64,000 nucleotides of DNA from Desulfosporosinus acididurans (GCF_001029285.1 NZ_LDZY01000002.1:248001-312000); one strand, 5' to 3'. Counted from the first letter of the stretch, positions 1-7,113 are shown. Numbers and translations: made by a program. The notes: a model not told the origin generated them from the letters alone.

Positions 1-1
1 T

Positions 2-208
2 TATTGCTTTAAGTGGATAGGACGATTAAATCTCCCGGCGGAAGTGGCACTGGCAATCTCCAACATTATGATCAATAATAACAGCGCCTGCGATGCGATA
101 TTTGGTAATGGGGAACCGGATTTTAGCCATGCAGTTATCAATGAGGGGAATATTAAGGATGACTTATCTGAAGAAGGACAAATTTGCTTCTGTGGCTCAG
201 CGGGTTAA
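2..208 (+). CDS. 3' end of an unrecognised protein gene
   Basis: An open frame runs from the window edge to a TAA at 206-208, giving the last 68 residues of a protein whose start lies outside the window. The fragment is fairly acidic and ends in a short cysteine-containing tail (ICFCGSAG). I do not recognise the family. A hairpin with a short T-run follows at about 241-297, which fits a real gene end. The frame could also be chance, since only 68 codons are visible. Confidence 0.4.
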   Translation, partial: YCFKWIGRLNLPAEVALAISNIMINNNSACDAIFGNGEPDFSHAVINEGNIKDDLSEEGQICFCGSAG

Positions 209-240
209 GAAGGTATAGTTAGGCATTTTTCCAAATCCCA

Positions 241-297
241 CAATAACGAGGGCTCGTTTTTTGCGATGCGAAGAACGGGCCTCATTGTTTTGTGTCT
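241..297 (+). terminator. Probable terminator hairpin after the partial gene
   Basis: An interrupted inverted repeat (CAAT, GAGG and CGTT on the left arm pairing with AACG, CCTC and ATTG on the right) is followed by TTTTG. The internal bulges make this a moderate call. The rest of 209-444 holds no gene that I can support; it is the upstream region of the threonine aldolase gene, and I see no convincing promoter hexamers in it. Confidence 0.45.
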
Positions 298-444
298 GGC
301 AGAGACTTTTGCAATGATTGTCAACCAGCCGTTGAATTAGTTTGCTTGGAGGGTTAAGATATTAAATATCCTGCAGGTATATACTAACAATAATTGAGAT
401 ATTAAGCCCATACCTTCCAAAGAATATACAAAGGAGTCTTAGTA

Positions 445-1470
445 ATGTACAGTTTTAAAAACGACTATAGTGAAGGTGCCCACCCAAGATTATTAAAAGC
501 TTTGAGTGAAACAAATTTCGAACAGGTTGATGGTTACGGGGAAGATCTCTATACGCAAAAAGCTGTTCAATTGCTAAAGCAAACAATAGGGAGAGATGAC
601 ATTGACATTCACCTGCTTTCGGGGGGAACACAAACAAACCTTACCGCTATCTCAGCCTTCTTAAGACCTCATGAAGCAATCATTGCGGCCAACACTGGAC
701 ACATATTGGTTCACGAAACGGGAGCTATCGAAGCAACGGGACATAAAATTATTTCCGTTGAAGTAGGGGATGGAAAACTTAATTCTTTGCATATTAAATC
801 TGTTCTTGATTTACATACAGATGAACATATGGTAAAACCAAAATTAGTTTATATTTCAAATCCGACAGAAATTGGTTCGATTTATTCAAAGAAGGAACTT
901 GAAGAGATCAGTGTCTGTTGTCACGAGAATAATCTATTTCTATACATAGATGGAGCAAGACTGGGCTCAGCCTTGTGTTCAGATGAAAATGACCTGGAGC
1001 TCTCTGCCTTGGCAGATCTTGCAGATGCTTTTTATATCGGCGGAACTAAAAATGGAGCACTTTTAGGAGAAGCTCTGGTAATTTGTCGCGAATCACTTAA
1101 GGAAGATTTTAGATTCCATATGAAGCAGAAAGGAGCTATGCTTGCTAAAGGTAAGGTCCTTGGCATTCAATTCCTGGAGCTTTTCAAAGATGATTTGTAC
1201 TTTGATATGGCCGGACATGCCAATACAATGGCCGGTTTGCTTCGGGATGAAATAACGAAAGCAGGCTTTAACTTTTTGGTTCATTCACCATCGAATCAAA
1301 TTTTTCCTATCTTACCGGATAGAATAATTTCCGAACTACAAAAGAACTACGCGTTTTATGTTTGGTCAAAGGTTGACCCCGATCATTCGGCAGTTCGTCT
1401 CGTTACTTCTTGGGCAACCAAAGAAGAAAAAGTGTTAGCTTTTATCAAGGATTTAAATGGTGCACTGTAA
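445..1470 (+). CDS. Low-specificity threonine aldolase family protein
   Basis: A fold-type I PLP enzyme of 341 residues in the threonine aldolase / beta-eliminating lyase family, expected to cleave L-threonine or L-allo-threonine to glycine and acetaldehyde in the cytoplasm. The ring-stacking HETG motif lies at 90-93, the pyridine-nitrogen aspartate in IDGARL at 168-173 (Asp169), and the Schiff-base lysine is Lys202 in GGTKNG. Length is normal for the family. The start is an ATG preceded by AAAGGAG. A Nudix gene follows after a short gap and may be co-transcribed. Exact substrate preference among related aldolases cannot be read from sequence. Confidence 0.9.
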   Translation: MYSFKNDYSEGAHPRLLKALSETNFEQVDGYGEDLYTQKAVQLLKQTIGRDDIDIHLLSGGTQTNLTAISAFLRPHEAIIAANTGHILVHETGAIEATGHKIISVEVGDGKLNSLHIKSVLDLHTDEHMVKPKLVYISNPTEIGSIYSKKELEEISVCCHENNLFLYIDGARLGSALCSDENDLELSALADLADAFYIGGTKNGALLGEALVICRESLKEDFRFHMKQKGAMLAKGKVLGIQFLELFKDDLYFDMAGHANTMAGLLRDEITKAGFNFLVHSPSNQIFPILPDRIISELQKNYAFYVWSKVDPDHSAVRLVTSWATKEEKVLAFIKDLNGAL

Positions 1471-1507
1471 GTTTTGCCTAATCGACGGCCGGGAAGGTGA
1501 AAATACG

Positions 1508-1909
1508 ATGAAGACTACGATTGAAGTAGGCGCTGCCATTATCATTAGGGACAAGAAAGTTTTGATTGCTCAACGGGCAGCGGGTGAGGATTTAGAGGGG
1601 AAATGGGAGTTCCCGGGAGGAAAGATTGAACCCGGTGAAACTCCGCAAGATTGTTTGAGACGTGAAATCCGGGAAGAATTTGAGGTAGAAATCAAAGTTC
1701 AGGATTTTTTTGGAGAAAGTATTTATGATTATCCACATGGCACTATTAAACTGCTTGCATTTAGGTGCCAATGGTTTTCGGGTATCTTTACGTTAAATGT
1801 TCATAGCCAGATTGCTTGGATTAGTTATGACGAATTGGACAACTATGATTTTTCTCCGGCAGATATCCCCTTGGCAGAAAAGCTAAAGTCACAGATTGTA
1901 AAAGCATAA
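1508..1909 (+). CDS. MutT-like Nudix hydrolase (8-oxo-dGTP diphosphatase type)
   Basis: A 133-residue single-domain Nudix protein, likely a nucleotide-pool cleaning pyrophosphohydrolase. The Nudix box spans residues 38-60, with the metal-binding REIREE core at 52-57. The box glycine that normally follows (GX5EX7REUXEEXGU) is Glu59 here, a departure from consensus outside the metal ligands. The ATG at 1508 is preferred over an upstream in-frame ATG at 1457, because GGAAGGTG sits just before it and the longer version would add a non-homologous leader overlapping the aldolase gene. Confidence 0.85.
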   Translation: MKTTIEVGAAIIIRDKKVLIAQRAAGEDLEGKWEFPGGKIEPGETPQDCLRREIREEFEVEIKVQDFFGESIYDYPHGTIKLLAFRCQWFSGIFTLNVHSQIAWISYDELDNYDFSPADIPLAEKLKSQIVKA

Positions 1910-1964
1910 AGCAGCGTTGCTTTGGATGATGTCAATGACAATTGCAATTTAATTGAGTGCAGTT

Positions 1965-1996
1965 AACCCTAAGCCAGTTGGCCTAGGGTTATTAAT
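1965..1996. terminator. Bidirectional terminator between Nudix gene and DUF1657 gene
   Basis: An 11-base inverted repeat with one mismatch (AACCCTAAGCC / GGCCTAGGGTT, loop AGTT) lies between two convergent genes. It is flanked by A/T-rich sequence on both sides, which suits termination in both directions. Confidence 0.7.
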
Positions 1997-2011
1997 TGTT
2001 TTGATACACGG

Positions 2012-2215
2012 CTATTGTTTATATTGAGGTTCTTGTTGTTGAATGTATTGCTCTCTGCCTTTTAAAACGGTAAGAGCAGAATCAAAGGTTTGGGCAAGTT
2101 GTTCAAAGGTCTTTTTTGCTTCCTGATCTTGGGTTTCTAAAGCAAATGTTTTCATGGTTGCTGCTGCGCTTTGAACTGTAGCAATCGCTTGTGTCATTTG
2201 TGTTCCAACAGTCAT
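2012..2215 (-). CDS. DUF1657 small protein, last gene of the spoVA-type operon
   Basis: A 67-residue helical protein of the DUF1657 family, which in spore formers is found in and around spoVA operons; its biochemical role is unknown. It starts MTVGTQMTQ and is clearly paralogous to the product of 5044-5250 (MTVASQVKQ), so the operon is bracketed by two DUF1657 genes. A strong AAGGAGGTGATG ribosome-binding site precedes the ATG. It lies 92 bases downstream of spoVAE and ends in a shared terminator at 1965-1996. Confidence 0.85.
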   Translation of the reverse strand: MTVGTQMTQAIATVQSAAATMKTFALETQDQEAKKTFEQLAQTFDSALTVLKGREQYIQQQEPQYKQ

Positions 2216-2307
2216 TTTCTCATCACCTCCTTATAAAATGTTCAAAGGCTAAGTACACTAAGGCCCCACAGAGTTTTGTAAAAATTCTTGTATGCTTGCT
2301 TTAGTTC

Positions 2308-2661
2308 TTACCCTTTAGGCCTAAAAATAAGTGCTCCCATGAAGCCAAAGATGATCGCCGCCGATATTCCTGCACTTGTAACTTCAAATATGCCCGTAAG
2401 GACTCCGATGGGACCCACTCCCGCATATTCATTCAACGCTCCTTTGACCAGGGAATTTCCGAAACTGCTGATCGGAATAGATGCGCCGGCACCGGCAAAT
2501 TTAATCAGAGGATCGTAAAGACCCAGCCCTCCAAGTATTGCTCCAACTACAACTAAAGCACATGTTGTATGAGCAGGAGTTAGTTTAAGCCCATCTAATA
2601 AGAGCTGTCCGATGACACAAATGCCTCCTCCGATCAGAAAAGCCCAGAGAAATTTTTCCAT
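2308..2661 (-). CDS. spoVAE: Stage V sporulation protein AE (SpoVAEb type)
   Basis: A small integral membrane protein of 117 residues with several hydrophobic segments (about 5-25, 30-50, 60-85, 92-112), a subunit of the SpoVA channel that moves dipicolinic acid into the developing spore and out on germination. The ATG at 2661 is chosen because AAGGAG lies about nine bases upstream; the longer frame from 2685 would overlap spoVAD and add an unlikely MNYKERGT leader. It follows spoVAD with a 13-base gap. Confidence 0.9.
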   Translation of the reverse strand: MEKFLWAFLIGGGICVIGQLLLDGLKLTPAHTTCALVVVGAILGGLGLYDPLIKFAGAGASIPISSFGNSLVKGALNEYAGVGPIGVLTGIFEVTSAGISAAIIFGFMGALIFRPKG

Positions 2662-2674
2662 TGTACCGCGCTCC

Positions 2675-3679
2675 TTATAGTTCAATACTTACTGCGTGAG
2701 CAACACAAGGAATACTTTCCTTTTGCTGAAAGGACATAGGGGATAATAAGGCCCCTGTAGCAACAACTAAAAGCTTCTTTAAGTCGCCTTTTCTCATTCG
2801 CTTTAAGAAATGTCCAAAGGTTGTTGTCGCTGCACAGGCACATCCGCTTCCTCCTGCTAAAACGACAGGCTGGTCTTCTTTATAGATTAGAATTCCGCAA
2901 TCTGTAAAAATTTCTTCCGGTATTTCTAAACCATGTTTTTTTAATAAGTCACCGGCGATCCTATGTCCAACTCTGCCCAGGTCACCGGTAGCGATGACAT
3001 CATAATAGGATGGTTCTCTGTTTAAGTCTCTAAAGTGAGCTTCAATCGTATCTACTGCTGCCGGTGCCATGGCAGCCCCCATATTAAAGGGGTCGGACAA
3101 TCCCATATCGATAACTCTGCCAATGGTTGCCGACGTAACTTTTGGGCCTTCTCCCTGATCGGATACTAAAGCCGCTCCAGCCCCTGTAACGGTCCATTGT
3201 GCTGTAGGAGGCTTTTGAGCCCCGTATTCCGTGGGGTATCGGTATTGCTTTTCTGAGGCAGCATTATGGCTCGACGTACATACAAGAACATGTTTGGCAA
3301 ATTTGCTGTCGACAAGCTGAGCGGCCAGGGCTAAGCCTTCCATTGAGGTTGAACAGGCGCCATAAAGCCCGAGAAAAGGAACTCCGAGAGTGCGCGCTGC
3401 AAAACTGCTGGGGACTGTCTGATTGATTAAGTCTCCGCTTAATAAAAACTGAATATCTTCCTTTTTCAATGCTGCTTTTTTAATCGCTAACTCAGAAGCC
3501 TGTTCTTGCAGTTTTCGTTCAGCCTTTTCAAAGCTTTCTTGTCCCAGCCATATATCCTCGTGAAGAAGATCGAAATCGTCGGCTAATGAACCACGGGCTT
3601 CATGAGGCCCGCCGACAGCAGCCGAAGCAATTATGGTAGGTTTGGAATCAAAAATCCATGACTGATGACCATGCAACAT
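2675..3679 (-). CDS. spoVAD: Stage V sporulation protein AD
   Basis: A 334-residue thiolase-fold protein matching SpoVAD, the soluble dipicolinate-binding component of the SpoVA channel in the spore inner membrane. The sequence opens with SWIFDSKPTIIASAAVGGP, and the thiolase-like cysteine is Cys109 in GACSTS; known SpoVAD proteins bind DPA rather than catalyse condensation. The ATG follows the spoVAC TAA with no gap (TAAATG), implying translational coupling. Length matches the family. Confidence 0.95.
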   Translation of the reverse strand: MLHGHQSWIFDSKPTIIASAAVGGPHEARGSLADDFDLLHEDIWLGQESFEKAERKLQEQASELAIKKAALKKEDIQFLLSGDLINQTVPSSFAARTLGVPFLGLYGACSTSMEGLALAAQLVDSKFAKHVLVCTSSHNAASEKQYRYPTEYGAQKPPTAQWTVTGAGAALVSDQGEGPKVTSATIGRVIDMGLSDPFNMGAAMAPAAVDTIEAHFRDLNREPSYYDVIATGDLGRVGHRIAGDLLKKHGLEIPEEIFTDCGILIYKEDQPVVLAGGSGCACAATTTFGHFLKRMRKGDLKKLLVVATGALLSPMSFQQKESIPCVAHAVSIEL

Positions 3680-4159
3680 TTACATCACACCCAATGCTCT
3701 TAACATTATGACGACTAATGAAACTACAAAGGCAGAAAAAACACCATAGACAATAACAGGCCCGGCTAATTTAAACATATTGCCGCCTACTCCGAGAACA
3801 AATCCCTCACTTCGGTGTTCAATAGAAGCCGAAGCTATGGTATTGGCAAAACCGGTCACAGGAATTATGGTGCCGGCTCCTGCCCATTGAGCGATATGAT
3901 CAAAAACGCCAAAACCGGTAAGCAAGACCGTGATTATAATAATAACTGCCCCAGTGGGATTTCCGGCATTCTCCTGGGAAAAATGATAATAGGTCATAAA
4001 AAACATTTGTATCCCCTGAGCAATGACGCAAATCAGACCTCCTACGAAGAAAGCCCTTACGCAGTTGAGAACAATAGGCCGCTTAGGCTCTCTGTCCTGG
4101 GCGAATTTCTGGTACTCCTGTTGAGTGGGAGACAATTTTTTCTTCTTTTTGTCGGACAT
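3680..4159 (-). CDS. spoVAC: Stage V sporulation protein AC
   Basis: A 159-residue membrane protein. The lysine-rich cytoplasmic N-terminus (residues 1-30) precedes hydrophobic segments at about 33-55, 68-90 and 128-155. It matches SpoVAC, the mechanosensitive-like channel subunit of the SpoVA DPA transporter. The start has AGAGGTG upstream. Order is DUF421 gene, spoVAC, spoVAD, spoVAE on the minus strand with very short gaps, so a single transcript is likely. No spoVAA, spoVAB or spoVAF is present, as in the second-type spoVA operons of Bacillus. Confidence 0.93.
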   Translation of the reverse strand: MSDKKKKKLSPTQQEYQKFAQDREPKRPIVLNCVRAFFVGGLICVIAQGIQMFFMTYYHFSQENAGNPTGAVIIIITVLLTGFGVFDHIAQWAGAGTIIPVTGFANTIASASIEHRSEGFVLGVGGNMFKLAGPVIVYGVFSAFVVSLVVIMLRALGVM

Positions 4160-4170
4160 GGTAACACCTC

Positions 4171-5028
4171 TTAATGTAATAAGTAAGGACGTAATTTATT
4201 AATAAGATGATCAAGCTTCTGAGAATTGCGGAGATACATACCTTTAGCGCTTTTGTTTTCCGTTTGCAAAGAAAAGGCTAAGAGGTCTGCCTGAATTTTT
4301 TCCAGGTTGGCATAGAGTAATTCCCTAACTTTAGGCTGGGGAAGTTCAACAGCATCGTTGAAGAGGTCAAGGAATAATTCGCCGGAGGAATCAACCTGGC
4401 AAATAAATACGTTCTCAAGAACTACTCCCATTTTGTCAAGTTCAGTTTTTAGCCAAGTTTGATTAAGTCCCAGGGAGGAAAGAGGTTCGGCAAGGATGTT
4501 CCCGTCCATAATAACGGTTTGAGGTTCAGCTTGAGGTGCCACCTTCTGTCCAACATCATGGGCAGTAATCGGCTTCTTGTCAGCTTTTAGATAAGCGTTA
4601 ACTTTACCGTTAGATTCCATTACAGCGAATTCAACATCAGTGAGGTTGAAAATATTTTTTGACCGTAGTTCGGCCAACAGGTCCTCTCCTGTCATCCGGA
4701 GCTGGAGAAGATTTTCTTCCATAATCTTTCCATGTTTAATTAAAACAGTTTCCTTTCCGTTAATAAACTCGTGAATTACCTGACTCTTGATACCAAGAAA
4801 ATCAAGGGCCAGCGGAAGAACAACCCAGGTTATTAAAACGACAAATCCCGAGCTCAGGTTAATAAGGTTTAAGGACATTAATGTTACCGCAACGGCTATA
4901 ATAATATAGGATATAAAATTAAAAGGTTTCACTTTAGTAATGTTGCGTTTTCCAATAAGCCGCATAGATAACCAAGCTATACAAAATAACGCGAGCGTTT
5001 TTAATATTAAATAAAGAGTTTCCTGCAT
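4171..5028 (-). CDS. DUF421 / YetF-like membrane protein
   Basis: A 285-residue protein with three N-terminal transmembrane segments (about 4-22, 38-55, 60-80), the RLIGKR motif at about 23-28 typical of DUF421, and a soluble C-terminal region with the GNILAEPLSSLGL stretch. About 70 residues after the usual DUF421 domain form a charged helical tail. Function is unknown. DUF421 proteins are a recurring partner of DUF1657 and spoVAC/AD/Eb, and here the gene sits between the first DUF1657 gene and spoVAC, supporting a spore-membrane role by association only. Confidence 0.85.
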   Translation of the reverse strand: MQETLYLILKTLALFCIAWLSMRLIGKRNITKVKPFNFISYIIIAVAVTLMSLNLINLSSGFVVLITWVVLPLALDFLGIKSQVIHEFINGKETVLIKHGKIMEENLLQLRMTGEDLLAELRSKNIFNLTDVEFAVMESNGKVNAYLKADKKPITAHDVGQKVAPQAEPQTVIMDGNILAEPLSSLGLNQTWLKTELDKMGVVLENVFICQVDSSGELFLDLFNDAVELPQPKVRELLYANLEKIQADLLAFSLQTENKSAKGMYLRNSQKLDHLINKLRPYLLH

Positions 5029-5043
5029 ACCTTACCCGCCTTT

Positions 5044-5250
5044 TTAATTGCCTTTGTATTGTGGCTCTTCAAATTCAAGGACCTTGATTCGATCTTCCAG
5101 ATCCTTAATGATCACATTAGTGATTTCTAAGGAATTATTATAAACGGACTGAGCATTTTCATTTTTTGCTTGAACGTTATAGGTTCTTAATGTACCTTGA
5201 ACTCCTTTTAAGGTTGCTAAGGTTTGCTTTACCTGAGAAGCAACTGTCAT
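5044..5250 (-). CDS. DUF1657 small protein, first gene of the spoVA-type operon
   Basis: A 68-residue helical DUF1657 protein (MTVASQVKQTLATL start) and the promoter-proximal gene of the operon. The frame extends to an ATG at 5259, but GGGAGGTGAT lies between the two candidates and the paralogue at 2012-2215 also begins MTV, so 5250 is chosen. The protein ends EEPQYKGN, and the paralogue ends QEPQYKQ, showing a conserved tail. A forespore sigma-G promoter would be expected upstream, but I could not find a convincing match in 5251-5370. Confidence 0.87.
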   Translation of the reverse strand: MTVASQVKQTLATLKGVQGTLRTYNVQAKNENAQSVYNNSLEITNVIIKDLEDRIKVLEFEEPQYKGN

Positions 5251-5371
5251 ACTTATCACCTCCCGAGAGTTATTATCTCTCTTGCTTTTTTTTTAATGCC
5301 TTAACAAAGCTGGAAAGTGAAGGCAGTTTGATATAGAAGTGGCATTGAGCCCTTGCCCAACTATGAGGATA

Positions 5372-5403
5372 AAAAAACAAGGCTGAAGCCGGCCTTGTTT
5401 TTT
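5372..5403 (-). terminator. Terminator of the 51-residue ORF gene
   Basis: The hairpin CAAGGC-(loop)-GCCTTG, extended by A6 on one side and T6 on the other, gives a near-perfect intrinsic terminator readable on either strand. On the minus strand it lies 27 bases after the stop codon of the small gene at 5430-5585. Confidence 0.85.
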
Positions 5404-5429
5404 AAAGGTTATTGTTTATGGTTTACAAA

Positions 5430-5585
5430 CTAGAATATTTCCAAATCATCCGGACTTTTGTCTTTGGCAGGGTTTAAGTTATCTCTCTCTTTTTCGTTGG
5501 CATTAGAGGGTGAGTTTTTAGTATTTTGCATAGAGACATGGTTATTAGTCGTTTGCTGCGAAACTTTATTTTCGTTTTGATTCAA
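5430..5585 (-). CDS. Small hydrophilic protein of unknown function (51 aa, TTG start)
   Basis: A short frame with a TTG start (MNQNENKVSQQTTNNH start, DDLEIF end) preceded by AAAAAGGAGGAACTATACC, a very strong ribosome-binding site, and followed by a clean intrinsic terminator at 5372-5403. The product is rich in Asn, Gln, Lys, Ser and Asp, with no hydrophobic segment or cysteine, so it is probably soluble and perhaps disordered. I do not recognise it. The position between sigK and the spoVA-type operon suggests a sporulation role, possibly a small spore protein, but this is inference. Confidence 0.6.
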   Translation of the reverse strand: MNQNENKVSQQTTNNHVSMQNTKNSPSNANEKERDNLNPAKDKSPDDLEIF

Positions 5586-5681
5586 GGTATAGTTCCTCCT
5601 TTTTGGAATCCGTGTTTTTTGACAGTTTATAGTCTAATGGATTTTAACCTAATATAGCTAAGTATGGTTCTAGATTGATCC

Positions 5682-5736
5682 AATTATGTAAGCAGCGGTA
5701 AAACCTTTTTCAAGTTTTACCGCTGCTTACATAATT
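5682..5736. terminator. 22-bp perfect inverted repeat downstream of sigK
   Basis: Two 22-base arms (5682-5703 and 5715-5736) are exact reverse complements around an 11-base loop. The structure starts 25 bases beyond the sigK stop codon on the minus strand. It has no long T-run, so it may act as a terminator, an mRNA-stabilising stem or an RNase III site. Confidence 0.75.
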
Positions 5737-5760
5737 AATAATCGTTAGCAATTTGCTAGA

Positions 5761-6510
5761 CTAGGGGAGGCTGTCTTTCATTTCCAGAGTTAAGGTCTGG
5801 ATGGCTCTTTTTTCAATTCGTGAGACGTAAGAACGGGATATCCCGAGAATATCGGCTATTTCTTGTTGTGAATGTTCGTTTTCTTCCAATAATCCAAATC
5901 TTAAATGAAGAACTTGACGGTCAAGAGGCGGGAGTTTTTTGACGTTTTCCAGTAATAGACGCTGATCTTCTTCGTCAGCAATTTGTTCGGGAATGGGGGT
6001 GGTATCAGCTGAAAGACTTTCTAAAATACTCAATTCGCCATCACTATTATCTTGACCAATGGGTGTATAGATGGACATTTCACCGCGGCGTTTTTTTAAG
6101 ATGCGAAAGTGCATTAGGATTTCGTTATTAATGCAGCGGGCTGCGTAGGTGCTTAACTTAGCTCCTTTTTTTAAATTAAAAGTATTAATAGCTTTAACTA
6201 AGCCAACAATACCGATGGAAAACAAATCCTCGGTTCTTTCTTCAGGACCTTCATATTTTTTGACAACATGAGCGACTAAACGTAAATTGTGCTCGATTAA
6301 TTTATTGCGAGCAGTTTCAATGCTCCTGCTGAGAGCTGTGTCTTCAGGAGAAGGGTTTGCGCGACTTGTCTCTAATACTTGTAGGTAGTGCAATTCTTCG
6401 TCTTTGTTAAGAGGATGTGGGAATGCGTTATTGTTGACATAGGAAACGAGCAGACTGGCGCCTTTTAGGACAGAGAGGGCAAAACCGACTAGAAGAGCCT
6501 GTAGAAACAT
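5761..6510 (-). CDS. sigK: RNA polymerase sporulation sigma factor K (pro-sigma-K)
   Basis: A 249-residue sigma-70 family factor for late mother-cell transcription. The hydrophobic N-terminus (residues 1-25) followed by LVSYVNNNAFP matches the membrane-anchored pro-sequence removed by SpoIVFB in Bacillus. Region 2 includes LIEHNLRLVAHVVKKYEG and EDLFSIGIVGLVKA; region 4 includes ISRSYVSRIEKRA. The gene is in one piece, with no skin-type insertion. Compared with my recollection of B. subtilis SigK, about 14 extra residues lie near 48-66, between the pro-region and region 2.1. The ATG at 6510 is chosen over 6528 because AAAGGAG overlaps the earlier one. Confidence 0.94.
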   Translation of the reverse strand: MFLQALLVGFALSVLKGASLLVSYVNNNAFPHPLNKDEELHYLQVLETSRANPSPEDTALSRSIETARNKLIEHNLRLVAHVVKKYEGPEERTEDLFSIGIVGLVKAINTFNLKKGAKLSTYAARCINNEILMHFRILKKRRGEMSIYTPIGQDNSDGELSILESLSADTTPIPEQIADEEDQRLLLENVKKLPPLDRQVLHLRFGLLEENEHSQQEIADILGISRSYVSRIEKRAIQTLTLEMKDSLP

Positions 6511-6518
6511 CCGTTTCA

Positions 6519-6553
6519 CTCCTTTCACATCAAGTTATCCTATGTGAAAGGAG
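6519..6553 (-). promoter_or_regulatory. Inverted repeat masking the sigK ribosome-binding site
   Basis: A perfect 12-base inverted repeat (6519-6530 and 6542-6553, 11-base loop) lies directly upstream of sigK. The arm nearest the gene contains the AAAGGAG ribosome-binding site at 6519-6525, so a transcript covering both arms would fold the site into a stem. Confidence 0.6.
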
Positions 6554-6563
6554 CAAAATTTGT
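6536..6563 (-). promoter_or_regulatory. Possible sigma-K-type promoter of sigK
   Basis: CATAGGATA at 6544-6536 fits the sigma-K -10 pattern (CATANNNTA), and an AC dinucleotide at 6563-6562 lies 17 bases upstream, as in the degenerate -35. Transcription would begin near 6528, inside the inverted repeat, leaving the ribosome-binding site free. The motif is short, so chance is possible. Confidence 0.4.
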
Positions 6564-6627
6564 GATTTAAAAGAATCTGGCAGTAATAATTATTTATTCA
6601 CTTAGTGCTTAGGAGCAAACTATAAAA

Positions 6628-6648
6628 GCTCCTGCTAAGCAGGAGCTC
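6628..6648 (-). terminator. Hairpin terminator after the small conserved protein gene
   Basis: AGCTCCTGCT / AGCAGGAGCT is a perfect stem with almost no loop, and TTTAT follows on the minus strand. It separates the upstream gene from sigK. Confidence 0.65.
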
Positions 6649-6661
6649 AATGAACGCTGTT

Positions 6662-7054
6662 TTAAGTTAAATTGAAAATAGTAAGTGTCTGTAATTTATT
6701 GCATTCCAGGTTGAGGACATCAGACAGGGAAATGTCCAAGACATTAGCTAAGGCAGCTATGTAAAAGAGCTGTTTACCCAATTCTGCCTCTATAATGTCT
6801 CTGCAGTTATCGCAGAGTTTCCCTTCGAGTTGGCTGTCTAAGAGGTCTTTTAGATCGGCAAGGCTTGCATCGGGGGGGATTGACTTCTTGTGCGCATTCA
6901 CTGAATGACAACCGCAATTGGTTACCGATTTGACAACGGCTCTGTTAACACGTGCTGAGGTTTCCTGGCCTTTGGACAGGATGTCCAAAATACTTTGGTG
7001 TCGGATTAACAGAGATTTCACGATATTTTGGAATTGGTCAGTGAGTTGTTCCAC
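6662..7054 (-). CDS. Conserved clostridial protein of unknown function (MazG-like helical)
   Basis: A mostly helical protein of 130 residues with a cysteine pair in the middle (CGCH) and another near LCDNCRDII, followed by a helical end. Similar short proteins are, as I recall, widespread in Clostridia and are sometimes described as MazG-like, but no catalytic residues are evident and I assign no function. The GTG at 7054 is preferred to the GTG at 7066, because AAAGGAGTGAGG abuts the earlier codon. It is transcribed divergently from carD from a strong promoter at 7084-7113. Confidence 0.7.
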   Translation of the reverse strand: MEQLTDQFQNIVKSLLIRHQSILDILSKGQETSARVNRAVVKSVTNCGCHSVNAHKKSIPPDASLADLKDLLDSQLEGKLCDNCRDIIEAELGKQLFYIAALANVLDISLSDVLNLECNKLQTLTIFNLT

Positions 7055-7083
7055 GAGTATCCTCACTCCTTTCTGCCTTTTCT

Positions 7084-7113
7084 ATTATAACGAGATGGTT
7101 AGGTCGTTGTCAA
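7084..7113 (-). promoter_or_regulatory. Sigma-A promoter for the minus-strand gene
   Basis: On the minus strand TTGACA (7113-7108) and TATAAT (7089-7084) are both perfect consensus hexamers with an 18-base spacer. The -35 is the mirror image of the carD -35 at 7146-7151, so the two promoters are divergent. Confidence 0.85.

Noticed and set aside
5251-5370. Sigma-G promoter upstream of the spoVA-type operon
   Set aside because: I looked for the sigma-G pattern on the minus strand and found only weak partial matches, so I do not call one.
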